Both the position numbers and the translations under genes were made by a program. The notes under the pieces are model-generated. The model made no database searches, had not been told where the DNA came from, and was given only the letters and a program-made list of their open reading frames with translations. Below are positions 51,096-60,213 of a stretch of DNA of 64,000 nt, piece after piece (the stretch's first letter is position 1; every line of letters begins with the position of its first letter). Source of the DNA: Fluviicola sp. (GTDB lineage: Bacteria; Bacteroidota; Bacteroidia; Flavobacteriales_D; Crocinitomicaceae); NCBI RefSeq assembly GCF_029266855.1, contig NZ_JAQSWB010000003.1, positions 1-64,000 of the forward strand, in the 5' to 3' direction.

Positions 51096-54011
51096 TTAAT
51101 CATTCATTTCCAAATTTTCATAAGGAATTTTGATTAAAACGCGTGTTCCCTTGATTGAACGGTCAGGATTCGTCATTTGAAAGGGACCGATCAGCTCGTA
51201 ATCCTTGTTCCACATCTCACGAATCAGATCAATTCGCTTGGAAGTAATCTCCATTCCCTGCGATTTGTGATCGCCTTTGAATTTGGCTTTCTTGTTCAAA
51301 CTGTAATCAATTCCGATTCCGTTATCGTCAATGCAAATTTCCAATTGATCTCCGAGCGCTTTGATCGTTACTAAAATTTCACCTTTTTTGGTTTCGTCGG
51401 GTAAAATTCCATGAATAATACTGTTTTCCACAAAAGGCTGAAGAAGCATGGCGGGAACAGTTACCTGTTCCAGGTCAATGTTCTGGTTGTCTATTCGGTA
51501 CACAAACCGGTCTTTGAAACGCATTGCTTCCAGTGACAGGTACAATTCAAGGCGTTCGAGTTCCTGGTGAAGTGTCACCACATTATCGCCTTCCGAAGCA
51601 CTGTCCAGGTTCTTCCGGATCAACTTGGCAAAACTGGTTAAATACCTGTTCGCAGATACGCGATCCTGGGTGTTGATGAAATATTGGATGGAATTCAGCG
51701 AGTTAAAAATGAAGTGCCTGTTCATACTTGCATTCAACGATTGTTGTTCCAATGCCAGCAAGCGCGACTTGTTCTCCAGGTTGATCTTATAGTTGCGATC
51801 TCTTTCGCGTTTGATTTGCAGCCTGAAATAATACCGGATTCCAAATGCAATAGCGATAAAAACAAGAATATAGAACCACCAGGTTCTCCAGAAAGGTGGT
51901 GTAATGGTAATTGCGAAGGAACTGATTTCTGAAATTTTCTTGGTTCCTGAAATAGCGCGGATATGCAGCGTGTAATTACCTGCATCCAGGTTCGAAAGAA
52001 TAATGGTTGGGTTTAGGGTTGGTGGAGACCATTTGTCGGATTCACCATCAAGCCAGTATTGGAAAGTGACTGATTCCGGATCTTCCATTGAAATCCCGTC
52101 CAGGTCGATAATGAGGTTGTTTTTGGAATAATTGAGTTTTAATCCGCTGTAAATTTCAGAAGGATTGATCTCCCGGTAATTCACTAAAACACGTGCAATA
52201 TTCAGTTTTGGAGGAAAATCCGAGAATACTTCACTTGAACCGATATGCAGTTTTGCAAGTCCGTCACTCGTGCCGAACCAAAAGTTCCCGTCTTCAAACA
52301 GCGAAGAGTTAATGTTGGATTCCAGGTTGATCAGTCCGTTATTGGTTCCGATATGTTTTATGAGGTCCTGTGAACCTTCATTGTTGTCAAATACATATAA
52401 TCCGTCGTTGGTTCCTATGAAAATATTGCTTTCTACCCGGTGGATAAAATTGATGAAACGCGCACCGCTTTTTGAACTGTACGAAACATCTTTGTAATTG
52501 ATGCCGTCAAAGATCACCAAGCCGTTTTCTGTTCCGATCCAGATCCTGTTTTCAACATCGATTTCTATGGAGGCGATACTTGCTTTAAAGTTCCGGAGAA
52601 GTTTTTGAGTGTTTTTGGAAAGATTTAATTCGTATAATCCTTTTGAGGTGGCAACAAGAATGTTTGAATAGTAAAATGCTATATCGCGGATGTTTCCGTT
52701 TTTACTCGGGTTGAATTTAAAATTGGAATAATGATGAAGCGTATTGTTTTCAATGTAGCCGATGCTTTCTTCGCTGGCTACAATCAGCCTGTTTCTGAAT
52801 GGTTTAAGAACTCTGAATGTTTTTGTACGGCCTTTGAAATAGTAATTTATCGGCTCGGATTTGAAATCCCAGCTAAAAATCCCCATATCTGTAGCAAACC
52901 AGGCGAGTCCGTTGAAGTATTCGATATCCCAGATGGTGGTTGCCGGAATGGGAATTTTCTCACAAACTCCCTGGAGATTCATCTTAAATGCTCCCTTATC
53001 GTATGAACCGAACAAATATGTTCCGCTTTTTAGCTTGGTTCCGGACAAGATCAGATCGGAAGGCATCCCGGTCTTGGTGGAGTAAATTTGTAAGTTTTGA
53101 TTTGCGAAGCGGATGAGTCCTTTTCCGTCACTTCCGAACCAAATATTTCCTTCTTTATCCTGGAAAGAACAATTGATCGTATTTACCGGGAGACCGTTTG
53201 TTTCGTTTAAATTGAGTTGCTTCATTTGAGAAGACAAACGGATAACGCCTTCCGGTGAAGAAAGCCAAAGCTGGTTGGATTTGTCGCTGTTGATCTTGCC
53301 GATATACAGATCCTCTGATTGAACCGGGATCGAATCGAACTTTTTGAAATTGAGATCTGATTTGAATAAGCCCTCAAAAGACGTTGAAATGAAAACGTGG
53401 GTCTTCGTTAAGGCAATTCCGGAAATACGACGATCTTTAAATGCTTCGACATGATTGAAATTGGTTAGGTCTTTGGTGAAATACAAACCGTCTCTGGTCC
53501 CGATGTATAATTTTCCGTTCACTACCTCAAGATCCCTGCACGTTGATGCATCTGCGTTTTTCAGGGTAACTTTTGAAATGTGATTGTTCGAAATAATATA
53601 CAAGCCGCTTCCCTCGGTGGAGGCAATGATTTTCCCTTGGTATTGAATGAAATCGGTTACAATTACAGTTCGGTCATCATCCCCCAATGAATAGCTTTGT
53701 GCTCTGTTATTGGTAATTTGTGTAATTCCACCCTCGTGTCCGACCCAAATCGTTTTTTGAATGTGTTGCAGGCAGGAGATCCGGTTATTGAACAGTCCTT
53801 GTTCAAGCGGGAATGTCGTGAAGTTCTTCCCGTTAAATTTGGCCAGTCCACCCAATGTTCCTACCCAGAGATAACCGTCGTCGTCCTGGGTGATACATTG
53901 CACCTGCGACTGAGGCAGTCCCTGTCCGTTGGAATAGGTAATGAAAGAATAGTCCTGAGCCATTCCAAGGGTCGAAATGGCTGCGAAAACTATCAATGCG
54001 AATAATCTCAT
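51096..54011 (-). CDS. Two-component propeller sensor kinase, LytS-type
   Basis: The 971-residue protein has a signal peptide, then about 14 short propeller repeats of the type DGYLWVGTLGGLAKFNG over residues 20-600. A Y_Y_Y domain (residues ~640-715), a membrane helix (WWFYILVFIAIAFGIRYYF), and a histidine-kinase core with MNRHFIFNSLNSIQYFI (phospho-accepting His in this LytS-like family) and an ATPase with IDDNGIGIDYS follow. A reader of periplasmic ligands, perhaps polysaccharide-derived. It overlaps its response regulator by 4 bases. Confidence 0.93.
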   Translation of the reverse strand: MRLFALIVFAAISTLGMAQDYSFITYSNGQGLPQSQVQCITQDDDGYLWVGTLGGLAKFNGKNFTTFPLEQGLFNNRISCLQHIQKTIWVGHEGGITQITNNRAQSYSLGDDDRTVIVTDFIQYQGKIIASTEGSGLYIISNNHISKVTLKNADASTCRDLEVVNGKLYIGTRDGLYFTKDLTNFNHVEAFKDRRISGIALTKTHVFISTSFEGLFKSDLNFKKFDSIPVQSEDLYIGKINSDKSNQLWLSSPEGVIRLSSQMKQLNLNETNGLPVNTINCSFQDKEGNIWFGSDGKGLIRFANQNLQIYSTKTGMPSDLILSGTKLKSGTYLFGSYDKGAFKMNLQGVCEKIPIPATTIWDIEYFNGLAWFATDMGIFSWDFKSEPINYYFKGRTKTFRVLKPFRNRLIVASEESIGYIENNTLHHYSNFKFNPSKNGNIRDIAFYYSNILVATSKGLYELNLSKNTQKLLRNFKASIASIEIDVENRIWIGTENGLVIFDGINYKDVSYSSKSGARFINFIHRVESNIFIGTNDGLYVFDNNEGSQDLIKHIGTNNGLINLESNINSSLFEDGNFWFGTSDGLAKLHIGSSEVFSDFPPKLNIARVLVNYREINPSEIYSGLKLNYSKNNLIIDLDGISMEDPESVTFQYWLDGESDKWSPPTLNPTIILSNLDAGNYTLHIRAISGTKKISEISSFAITITPPFWRTWWFYILVFIAIAFGIRYYFRLQIKRERDRNYKINLENKSRLLALEQQSLNASMNRHFIFNSLNSIQYFINTQDRVSANRYLTSFAKLIRKNLDSASEGDNVVTLHQELERLELYLSLEAMRFKDRFVYRIDNQNIDLEQVTVPAMLLQPFVENSIIHGILPDETKKGEILVTIKALGDQLEICIDDNGIGIDYSLNKKAKFKGDHKSQGMEITSKRIDLIREMWNKDYELIGPFQMTNPDRSIKGTRVLIKIPYENLEMND

Positions 54012-54793
54012 CCTTCTTTCAGCATTTTTACAAAATCAGTTACGCGATTTCTGGCAACCGGGATCCGCAATCCATTCTTCAGAACGGCGAAATGACCATC
54101 CTCGTTAATGTATTCGGCCAGGTTGTTGAGATTGATAATATGAGATTTATGGACCCTGAAAAACTTGGCTGGGTTCAGGATGTTTTCATAGATTTTTAAT
54201 GTGCGGGTGTCGAGATAACGCGTGCCGTCATTGAAATAAATGGTCGTACAGTTTCCACTTGCTTCCAGGTGGGAAATGGTGTTGTCTTCCACTATTTTTA
54301 ATCCTTTGGTATGACTGATCGCAATGCGGTTGTTCGGCTTGTTGCGAAGCAGCTGATCGGATAGGTTACGCAAACTTCTGAAGTAGGTCACATAATTTTC
54401 CGGGTCTTGCCCGAAAACATTATTGGCCTCAACGAGCTTCTCTACTGCAACACGCAAATCGTCAATGTCGATTGGTTTCAGCAGGTAGTAAACAGCACTC
54501 GCATTGAATGCGCGGATGGCATAATCCTTAAAAGCGGTTACGAAAACGACCAGGAAATTCTTTTCCTCAACTTCTTCCAGGAGTTCGAATCCTTCAGCAC
54601 CACTAGGCATTCGGATGTCTAAGAAAACTACATCCGGCTTACTGGCTGTTATTAAAGCTTTGGCCTGATCTTTTCCGGAAGCTTCACCGATCACTTCAAT
54701 CTCCGGACAGAAGTCGTCCAGCATCATTATTAAATTTTTGCGTGCGTATTCCTCATCATCAATGACTAAAGCGCGAAGTCTTTTCGGTTCCAT
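54008..54793 (-). CDS. LytTR response regulator
   Basis: A receiver domain (residues 1-125) with acidic pocket D12/D13 and phospho-acceptor D59 in VVFLDIRMPSG is followed by a LytTR DNA-binding domain (RIAISHTKGLKIVEDNTISHL and FFRVHKSHIINLNNLAEYI). It is the first gene and overlaps the sensor gene by 4 bases. Targets are unknown; the regulated genes are often next to such systems, but none stands out here. Confidence 0.94.
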   Translation of the reverse strand: MEPKRLRALVIDDEEYARKNLIMMLDDFCPEIEVIGEASGKDQAKALITASKPDVVFLDIRMPSGAEGFELLEEVEEKNFLVVFVTAFKDYAIRAFNASAVYYLLKPIDIDDLRVAVEKLVEANNVFGQDPENYVTYFRSLRNLSDQLLRNKPNNRIAISHTKGLKIVEDNTISHLEASGNCTTIYFNDGTRYLDTRTLKIYENILNPAKFFRVHKSHIINLNNLAEYINEDGHFAVLKNGLRIPVARNRVTDFVKMLKEG

Positions 54794-55130
54794 AATGTAG
54801 TTTGTTATTTGTTCTTACCGAAATTTACGGGATTTAATAAACTGAGTGCTTGTTTTGAAACAGGACACACCCCGATTTTAACCGTTAAAAAATGCTGGTA
54901 AGGTTTATAATCAAAAGTTAATACCGTTAAAATTATTTATTTTTTGCTGAATATCCTTTAAAAAAAAGTTGTCTGCAAGAACCAAATGTTAATTAGTTGA
55001 AATTACGGAGATAGTTAACAATTAAATCTATCGAAGAGTATTTCATAGTTTAAGTACGGATAGAGCGACTTTACTCCCAGTATAAAGCATGGATACAGTA
55101 TAGATACCCCACCTTGAGACGTAGCGACTG

Positions 55131-55170
55131 TAAAGTTTGCTACTGTCTCCTTTTACACTGCGAAACTTTA
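55131..55170. repeat. Inverted repeat in a gene-free stretch upstream of the response regulator
   Basis: TAAAGTTTGC (55131-55140) pairs with GCGAAACTTTA (55160-55170), with one bulged base. The 464-base gap between 54793 and 55258 holds no supportable gene. It may contain the response-regulator promoter and this possible RNA hairpin. Confidence 0.35.
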
Positions 55171-55257
55171 GTGCTGAAAGCCCTTACCGTAGCGTCAATG
55201 GAAGTAGTTTTACACATACGAAGTTCTCAGCAAAGAAGTAGATTTCTTCAGTGTCTC

Positions 55258-56007
55258 TTAAAAAACAGTATTCAGAATATGGATCACTTCTTCCCGGTTT
55301 TCTTCATGCGCCATGTGCCCCACATTCGGAAGGAGAATAGATGAGATTTTGTTCTGCTTGCAAAAGACATCCAAAAGACCAACCTGGATAAGTTTGTCAT
55401 TTTCACCGCTGATCACCGTGAATTTCTCTGGGTTCTTCTCCATTAAATAGGCCAGGTCAAAACGGTTTTTCATGGCTAAAGATGCCCAGCCGATAGCTTT
55501 CGGGTCCATTTGTTCAGCAATTCGGATGTAATGTTCAATGGCATTTTGCATGCGTGCCGGGTCGTGAAATAAATTCGGAATAGCTTCCCGGATAAACACG
55601 GGAGCTTTGGTCAGGACCATGTTGGCTACCCGCTCACGGTCTCTTTTTTTATCTTCGGAATCACTCCATGGGTGGGAATGAAACAGGATCAGGTGTTCCA
55701 AGCCCGGAATGAGTTTCATTAATTCCAAACCAACATAACCACCCATTGAATGTCCCACGATCAAAGCATCTTTGAGCTTTTCCCGGACAATTATTTTTTC
55801 CACTTCTTTTGCCATAGACAAAATGGAAGGTGTTGCATTGAAATCGACCGGGCTTAAACCATGACCGGGTAGATCAACGCAAATAGCTTTCACAGGAAGG
55901 TGGGGAAGTAATTCATCCCACATGCTGTGATCTTCCATAAAACCGTGAAGAAAAACAACAGGATTTCCATTTCCGGAAATCCTGTAATTCAAAAGTTGTT
56001 CACTCAT
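55258..56007 (-). CDS. Alpha/beta-hydrolase
   Basis: The 249-residue protein has the oxyanion segment VVFLHGFMEDHSMWDELL, VDLPGHGLS, the nucleophile Ser87 in LIVGHSMGGYVGLEL, and a C-terminal His in PNVGHMAHEEN. It resembles MenH/YbfF-type hydrolases without a feature that fixes the substrate. It overlaps the aminopeptidase gene by one base (TAATG), so the two are translated together. Confidence 0.88.
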   Translation of the reverse strand: MSEQLLNYRISGNGNPVVFLHGFMEDHSMWDELLPHLPVKAICVDLPGHGLSPVDFNATPSILSMAKEVEKIIVREKLKDALIVGHSMGGYVGLELMKLIPGLEHLILFHSHPWSDSEDKKRDRERVANMVLTKAPVFIREAIPNLFHDPARMQNAIEHYIRIAEQMDPKAIGWASLAMKNRFDLAYLMEKNPEKFTVISGENDKLIQVGLLDVFCKQNKISSILLPNVGHMAHEENREEVIHILNTVF

Positions 56008-57302
56008 TATTTTTGATTCATCAATGTTTCTATTTCATCTGCCTCGATCGGGATGTTTCTCATCAGGTTGAACGGTTGCCCCGATGCCTGAATGACTAAA
56101 TTGTCTTCGATACGGATTCCCAAACCTTCCTCCGGGATGTAAATCCCCGGCTCGCAGGTAAATACCATATTCGCCTCGATCGGAACATTCCACAAACCTA
56201 CATCGTGGGTATCAAGTCCCAGGTAATGCGAGGTACCGTGCATGAAGTATTTCTTGTATGCCGGCCAGTTCGGATCCTGGTTTTTAATATCGGTTTGATC
56301 GAGAAGTTTTAAGCCCAGTAATTCGGATTCCATTAACCTGCCCACTTCTTTTTGATACTCGGCAAGCATGGTCCCCGGAATCAGCATTTTTTCCGCTTGG
56401 GTTTTTACGTTCAGAACAGCATTGTAAACTTCTTTTTGTCTTGGAGTAAAGCGTCCGTTTACAGGAATACTTCTCGACATATCAGATGAGTAATTGGCAT
56501 ATTCGGCACCTACGTCCAATAGAATTACATCGCCGTCCTGGCATTGCATGTTGTTTTCAATGTAGTGAAGAACACAGGCATTTTTCCCGGATGCTACGAT
56601 CGGAGTATAAGCCCAGCCTTTTGATCTGTTCCGAAGAAACTCATGTGAAAATTCAGCTTCGATTTCGTATTCCCAGACACCTGGTTTTACGAAGCCGAGG
56701 ATTCGGCGGAATCCCTTTTCTGTAATATTACAGGCTGTTTGCATCAGTTCCAATTCGATTTTTTCTTTAACAGAACGGATTTGATGCATGATCGGCGCAC
56801 TTTTGTGAACCTGGTGTGCCGGGTAATCCTGTTTTACCTGGATAATGAAACGGTCTTCGCGCGTTTGAACCGTTGTGTCGGCACGCAGATGTTCATTGGT
56901 GTTCAGGTAAATTCCTTCCGCTTCTGCCATTAACTGTTTGAAGATCGTGGGAAATTGCTGCAGCCAGTAAACAGTTTTGATGCCCGCCGTTTCGAATGCC
57001 TGGTCTTTATTCAGTTTAGCACCTTCCCAAACTGCAATATGTTCGTTTGTTTCCTTTAAGAAAAGAACTTCCCTGTGTGCTTCGTTACTCGCATTGGGAA
57101 ATAAAACCAGAATACTTTCTTCCTGGTCAACACCGGATAAGTAAAAGATGTCCCTGTGTTGTGTAAAAGGTAAGGTCCCGTCAGCACTTACCGGGTAAAT
57201 ATCATTCGAATTGAAAACAGCAAGCGTGTTTTTTACCATTTTTGCCGTAAATTTCTTACGGTTTTCAATAAAGAGATTTTTGTCTATTTGGAAATACTTC
57301 AT
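56007..57302 (-). CDS. pepP: Xaa-Pro aminopeptidase (aminopeptidase P, M24B)
   Basis: The N-terminal creatinase-like domain (residues 1-175, with TQHRDIFYLSGVDQEES) and C-terminal pita-bread domain are complete. Metal ligands are visible in LLDVGAEYANYSSDMSRSI, HGTSHYLGLDTHDVG, FTCEPGIYI and GIRIEDN. It removes an N-terminal residue before proline and is cytoplasmic. The length (431) is normal. A 13.7-copy heptanucleotide repeat lies 49 bases upstream. Confidence 0.94.
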   Translation of the reverse strand: MKYFQIDKNLFIENRKKFTAKMVKNTLAVFNSNDIYPVSADGTLPFTQHRDIFYLSGVDQEESILVLFPNASNEAHREVLFLKETNEHIAVWEGAKLNKDQAFETAGIKTVYWLQQFPTIFKQLMAEAEGIYLNTNEHLRADTTVQTREDRFIIQVKQDYPAHQVHKSAPIMHQIRSVKEKIELELMQTACNITEKGFRRILGFVKPGVWEYEIEAEFSHEFLRNRSKGWAYTPIVASGKNACVLHYIENNMQCQDGDVILLDVGAEYANYSSDMSRSIPVNGRFTPRQKEVYNAVLNVKTQAEKMLIPGTMLAEYQKEVGRLMESELLGLKLLDQTDIKNQDPNWPAYKKYFMHGTSHYLGLDTHDVGLWNVPIEANMVFTCEPGIYIPEEGLGIRIEDNLVIQASGQPFNLMRNIPIEADEIETLMNQK

Positions 57303-57350
57303 GTTTCATTATGTAAGTTGTGGTGAAATTACAAAAATGCTTAGAGAAAA

Positions 57351-57446
57351 TAATTCATAATTCATAATTCATAATTCATAATTCATAATTCATAATTCAT
57401 AATTCATAATTCATAATTCATAATTCATAATTCATAATTCATAATT
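57351..57446. repeat. Heptanucleotide tandem repeat (TAATTCA) x13.7
   Basis: Thirteen exact copies plus 5 bases of TAATTCA occupy the spacer between the divergent pepP and hypothetical genes. The 7-base unit and exact identity suggest recent slipped-strand expansion. It is followed by a T-run. Confidence 0.95.
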
Positions 57447-57480
57447 TTTTAAATGCCTTTGAATTTTTTTCGAACTGTTA

Positions 57481-57507
57481 GTAGATCGTAAGTAGTTTAC
57501 GAACTAC
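57481..57507. promoter_or_regulatory. Near-perfect 27-base palindrome, possible operator
   Basis: GTAG-T-CGTAA pairs with TTACG-A-CTAC around a 3-base centre, with one mismatch, 35 bases before the ATG at 57542. It could be a dyad operator or an RNA hairpin. Confidence 0.45.
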
Positions 57508-57541
57508 GGGGTGCAAATTTGTATCATCAAAGTCAAACAGT

Positions 57542-57862
57542 ATGAAAACATTATTCGACAGCATCTTATTAAATCGTATTCAATTCGAAAGTTCATCAAC
57601 AGAAGTTCAGTTGGATTGTTGTGTCTATGAAAACGGAAGTTCTTATGAAAGCCAGATTTTCATTAGTATGAGTGCATTTAATCAGCTGATGTGCGAATTG
57701 AGTGTAAGGGGAATTGACCTGGATATGGATGAGCATTTGGATACGATAGTGATCTCTGAAAATGAGATTATTTATTCAATGGATTTGACCGGCGAAACCG
57801 AGAAACCGGTTTTCTTGCCTTACTACTGTTTCCCTGAACAAAATAAGTTATTGAGAGCCTAG
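57542..57862 (+). CDS. Small protein of unknown function
   Basis: The 106-residue protein has no signal peptide. It alternates between polar and hydrophobic segments (TEVQLDCCVYENGSSYESQI, LDTIVISENEIIYSMDL), ending in LPYYCFPEQNKLLRA. No family is recognised. It is probably cytoplasmic. It is downstream of the palindrome and repeat, so it may be the regulated gene. Confidence 0.6.
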   Translation: MKTLFDSILLNRIQFESSSTEVQLDCCVYENGSSYESQIFISMSAFNQLMCELSVRGIDLDMDEHLDTIVISENEIIYSMDLTGETEKPVFLPYYCFPEQNKLLRA

Positions 57863-57959
57863 ATGTGTGAGATTTTTAGAAATATCTTTGGCATAAGAAA
57901 AAAAGTTGTATTTTCGAATTGTGTTCGCTTAGAACATATTGGTTTGAAAAACATTATCT

Positions 57960-58601
57960 ATGAAAAAAGTTATTGCGCTTTTTGCGTTTGGCTCGGTATT
58001 TTTAGCTGGTTGCCCGAAGCATGAAATTATTCCGGCACCGACACCAAAGGTGGAACTGGAGTCAAATTTTATTGGTATTATCAATGGAAGTCAGGTAGAG
58101 TTGACACAAAATGTTGACGGTTATTACCTCGATGCGACAAAGACCAAATATATCCTTCCATCACCAACTCCATCACAAGCTGCATATTATGCAAACATGA
58201 AATCATCTAATGGATTGGTTTCTATCAGAGTAGGATTGGGATCGATTGATTTTGACGGAAGTGCTTCCAGTGATCCGAGTGTGTCAGTATTTAACGCTTT
58301 CTTCAGCTCCAATACTACACCTGTGTATTCTGATCAGGCTGCTAACGGTTTTGAAGTGGTTTACCGCGATGGTTCTGGAAATATTTGGACTTCAGATGAA
58401 ACACAAACTGGCCAGACGGTGAGTTTTACAGGAATTGTTCAGGAATCCGATGGTTCAGGAGATTACTCGAAATTCACATGTACGTTTAGTTGTAATGTGT
58501 ATCGCGATACGCCGGATCTGAGTACTCCCGATCCGAATGATTTTATAACGCTTACACTACCAATCCAGAACGGAGTTTTGAAGGGTTGGTTTAAACGATA
58601 A
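57960..58601 (+). CDS. Lipoprotein of unknown function
   Basis: The signal peptide KKVIALFAFGSVFLAGC fits the lipobox; the mature protein (~195 residues) is beta-rich with Gly and Ser (VSIRVGLGSIDFDGSAS, VYSDQAANGFEVVYRDG) and two further cysteines near the end (CTFSC). No family is recognised. It is monocistronic, with a terminator after it. Confidence 0.75.
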   Translation: MKKVIALFAFGSVFLAGCPKHEIIPAPTPKVELESNFIGIINGSQVELTQNVDGYYLDATKTKYILPSPTPSQAAYYANMKSSNGLVSIRVGLGSIDFDGSASSDPSVSVFNAFFSSNTTPVYSDQAANGFEVVYRDGSGNIWTSDETQTGQTVSFTGIVQESDGSGDYSKFTCTFSCNVYRDTPDLSTPDPNDFITLTLPIQNGVLKGWFKR

Positions 58602-58615
58602 TAAATAATTTAAAG

Positions 58616-58646
58616 AAGCCATTTGTCAACCGATAAATGGCTTTTT
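58616..58646 (+). terminator. Terminator of the lipoprotein gene
   Basis: AAGCCATTT and AAATGGCTT flank a 10-base loop and lead into a T-run, 14 bases after the stop. Confidence 0.85.
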
Positions 58647-58658
58647 AGTTGATTCCTT

Positions 58659-59330
58659 ATGCAGCAACTGAAGATTGGGATTATTGGGGATTTTAATTTT
58701 ACCTTCAATACGCATCATGCGACTAACATGGCTCTTGACCATGCCGGCCGTTTTTTGGAAGTGGAGTTGTCTTACTACTGGATTAAGATCAACGAGGTAA
58801 TTAATATGAAACCACAGCAATTGTCAAACTACGACGGTTTTTGGTTTGCTCCGGGTCCTTATCTCAACTTATTTTATCTCAATGGTGTAATTGATCTTCT
58901 GCTTCAGCAGGAAGCTCCTGTTTTTATTACCGGAGAAGGATATAAAGCATTGATTGATGTTCTCATTCACAGGAATAATTTGAGTGCTAACGGAGAAAAA
59001 CTGATCTCAGACAATCTCGTGGATGGTAATCATTTCGAACGCGTCTATGTAGTTCCTAATTCTTCTGCATTGATTCACTTATATGAAACGCGAAACCCGG
59101 AAGAATTAACGGCTACCCGCTACAGTTTGTATCCTCAGCTGATTGGAAGTCTTACGGAAACTGATCTGGATATTGAAGCATACAATCAATTTGAAGAGCC
59201 CGAAATTATAAGTCTCAAGAATCGCCGTTTCTTCCTCGCCTGTGGTTTTTGCCCGCAAATTAGCTCTACCAGGGAGCTTCCACATCCATTGGTCTATACC
59301 TTTGTGAAATCCTGTTTCCTGTCTAATTAA
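58659..59330 (+). CDS. Glutamine-amidotransferase-like protein lacking the catalytic Cys
   Basis: KIGIIGDFNFTFNTHHATN and YDGFWFAPGPYLN recall the class I amidotransferase-like family annotated as CTP synthase C-terminal region-related. At the usual nucleophile elbow (family pattern G-T-C-G-G-F) it reads VFITGEGYKALIDV, with no Cys. The C-terminal part has FLACGFCPQISSTRE. I infer a family member that may have lost amidotransferase activity. It has no signal peptide and overlaps rnhA by 4 bases, convergently. Confidence 0.6.
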   Translation: MQQLKIGIIGDFNFTFNTHHATNMALDHAGRFLEVELSYYWIKINEVINMKPQQLSNYDGFWFAPGPYLNLFYLNGVIDLLLQQEAPVFITGEGYKALIDVLIHRNNLSANGEKLISDNLVDGNHFERVYVVPNSSALIHLYETRNPEELTATRYSLYPQLIGSLTETDLDIEAYNQFEEPEIISLKNRRFFLACGFCPQISSTRELPHPLVYTFVKSCFLSN

Positions 59331-59800
59331 TTTTCGTGCTGCTGAACTTCTTCGAAGTATTGATCAATTAAGAGGTTCCCGCCTAAAGCAGCCTGGACAG
59401 CCAATACATCACATCGTTCGTTTTCAGGGTGTCCATTGTGACCCTTTACCCATACAAATTCAATTTTGAATGATTTTGCAACGGAAAGATACCTGAGCCA
59501 AAGATCCTTGTTTTTTTTCTTGGCAAATCCTTTTGAATGCCAGTTATAGATCCAGCCTTTTTGGATGGAATCAATGACATATTTTGAGTCGGAATAAATT
59601 TTGACAGGAATTGCATTGGTTTTCAAGCTTTCTAAAGCACAAACCACCGCAAGCAGTTCCATTCTGTTATTGGTTGTCAGCCGGTATCCCTGAGAAATTT
59701 CTTTTAAGGATTGCTTGTATTTTAAAATGACTCCAAAACCTCCCGGACCCGGATTGCCTCTGGCTGAACCGTCTGTATATATTTGAATGTATTCTGACAC
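59327..59800 (-). CDS. rnhA: Ribonuclease HI
   Basis: The 157-residue enzyme cuts the RNA strand of RNA-DNA hybrids. Catalytic residues are D10 in IYTDGSARGNPGPGGFG, E48 in NNRMELLAV, and D71 in IYSDSKYVIDS, with VWVKGHNGHPENERCDVLA toward the end. Length is usual. It has its own -7-like element directly upstream. Confidence 0.95.
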   Translation of the reverse strand: MSEYIQIYTDGSARGNPGPGGFGVILKYKQSLKEISQGYRLTTNNRMELLAVVCALESLKTNAIPVKIYSDSKYVIDSIQKGWIYNWHSKGFAKKKNKDLWLRYLSVAKSFKIEFVWVKGHNGHPENERCDVLAVQAALGGNLLIDQYFEEVQQHEN

Positions 59801-59804
59801 TTCA

Positions 59805-59812
59805 CAAAGTTA
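59805..59812 (-). promoter_or_regulatory. -7-like element immediately upstream of rnhA
   Basis: On the minus strand TAACTTTG matches TAnnTTTG, ending 4 bases before the rnhA ATG. It would give an unusually short or absent leader. No suitable TTG upstream. Confidence 0.3.
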
Positions 59813-60141
59813 TAAAAATCTCCCGTTTTAAAATTTCGGTTTTGAACCCCTTGCAAAAATTGATTTTTACCTAAATAGTTGTTAAAAATTCACCATGGTG
59901 GATTTTTTAGGATTCCAATAATAAGAACTGCTGAATAGGGATAAAATTCTTCTGAATGGGGTGTTTTAAGCGATAAAGCAGTGCTTTTTAATTCGGTAAC
60001 AAGGGATTAACTTTCAAGATATGTTGGAAATGTTGAAAATTGCATTTTGAATTACGTAATTAATTGATCACTTTTGTAAACGAAAAGGAGCTGATATCTT
60101 CAGTTTCTGATTCAGTGAATAGTGGTTAGGTTAGGTTAACG

Positions 60142-60168
60142 AAAAGCGGTCAGCAATGACCGCTTTTT
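60142..60168. terminator. Terminator hairpin of the PKD-repeat gene
   Basis: AAAAGCGGTCA and its complement enclose a GCAA loop; both strands carry a T-run. On the minus strand it lies 46 bases after the stop of the PKD gene. The rest of the 413-base spacer (59801-60213) shows no gene I can support. Confidence 0.85.
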
Positions 60169-60213
60169 GTTTTTCACCCGATTCTACTCTAAAGAATCAA
60201 CTATTAACTAAGT

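Noticed and set aside
55114-55344. Plus-strand frame of 76 codons in the gap before the hydrolase
   Set aside because: Runs into the antisense of the hydrolase, no domain, no start context.
57351-57446. Possible CRISPR array
   Set aside because: A 7-bp head-to-tail repeat with no spacers is a simple tandem repeat.
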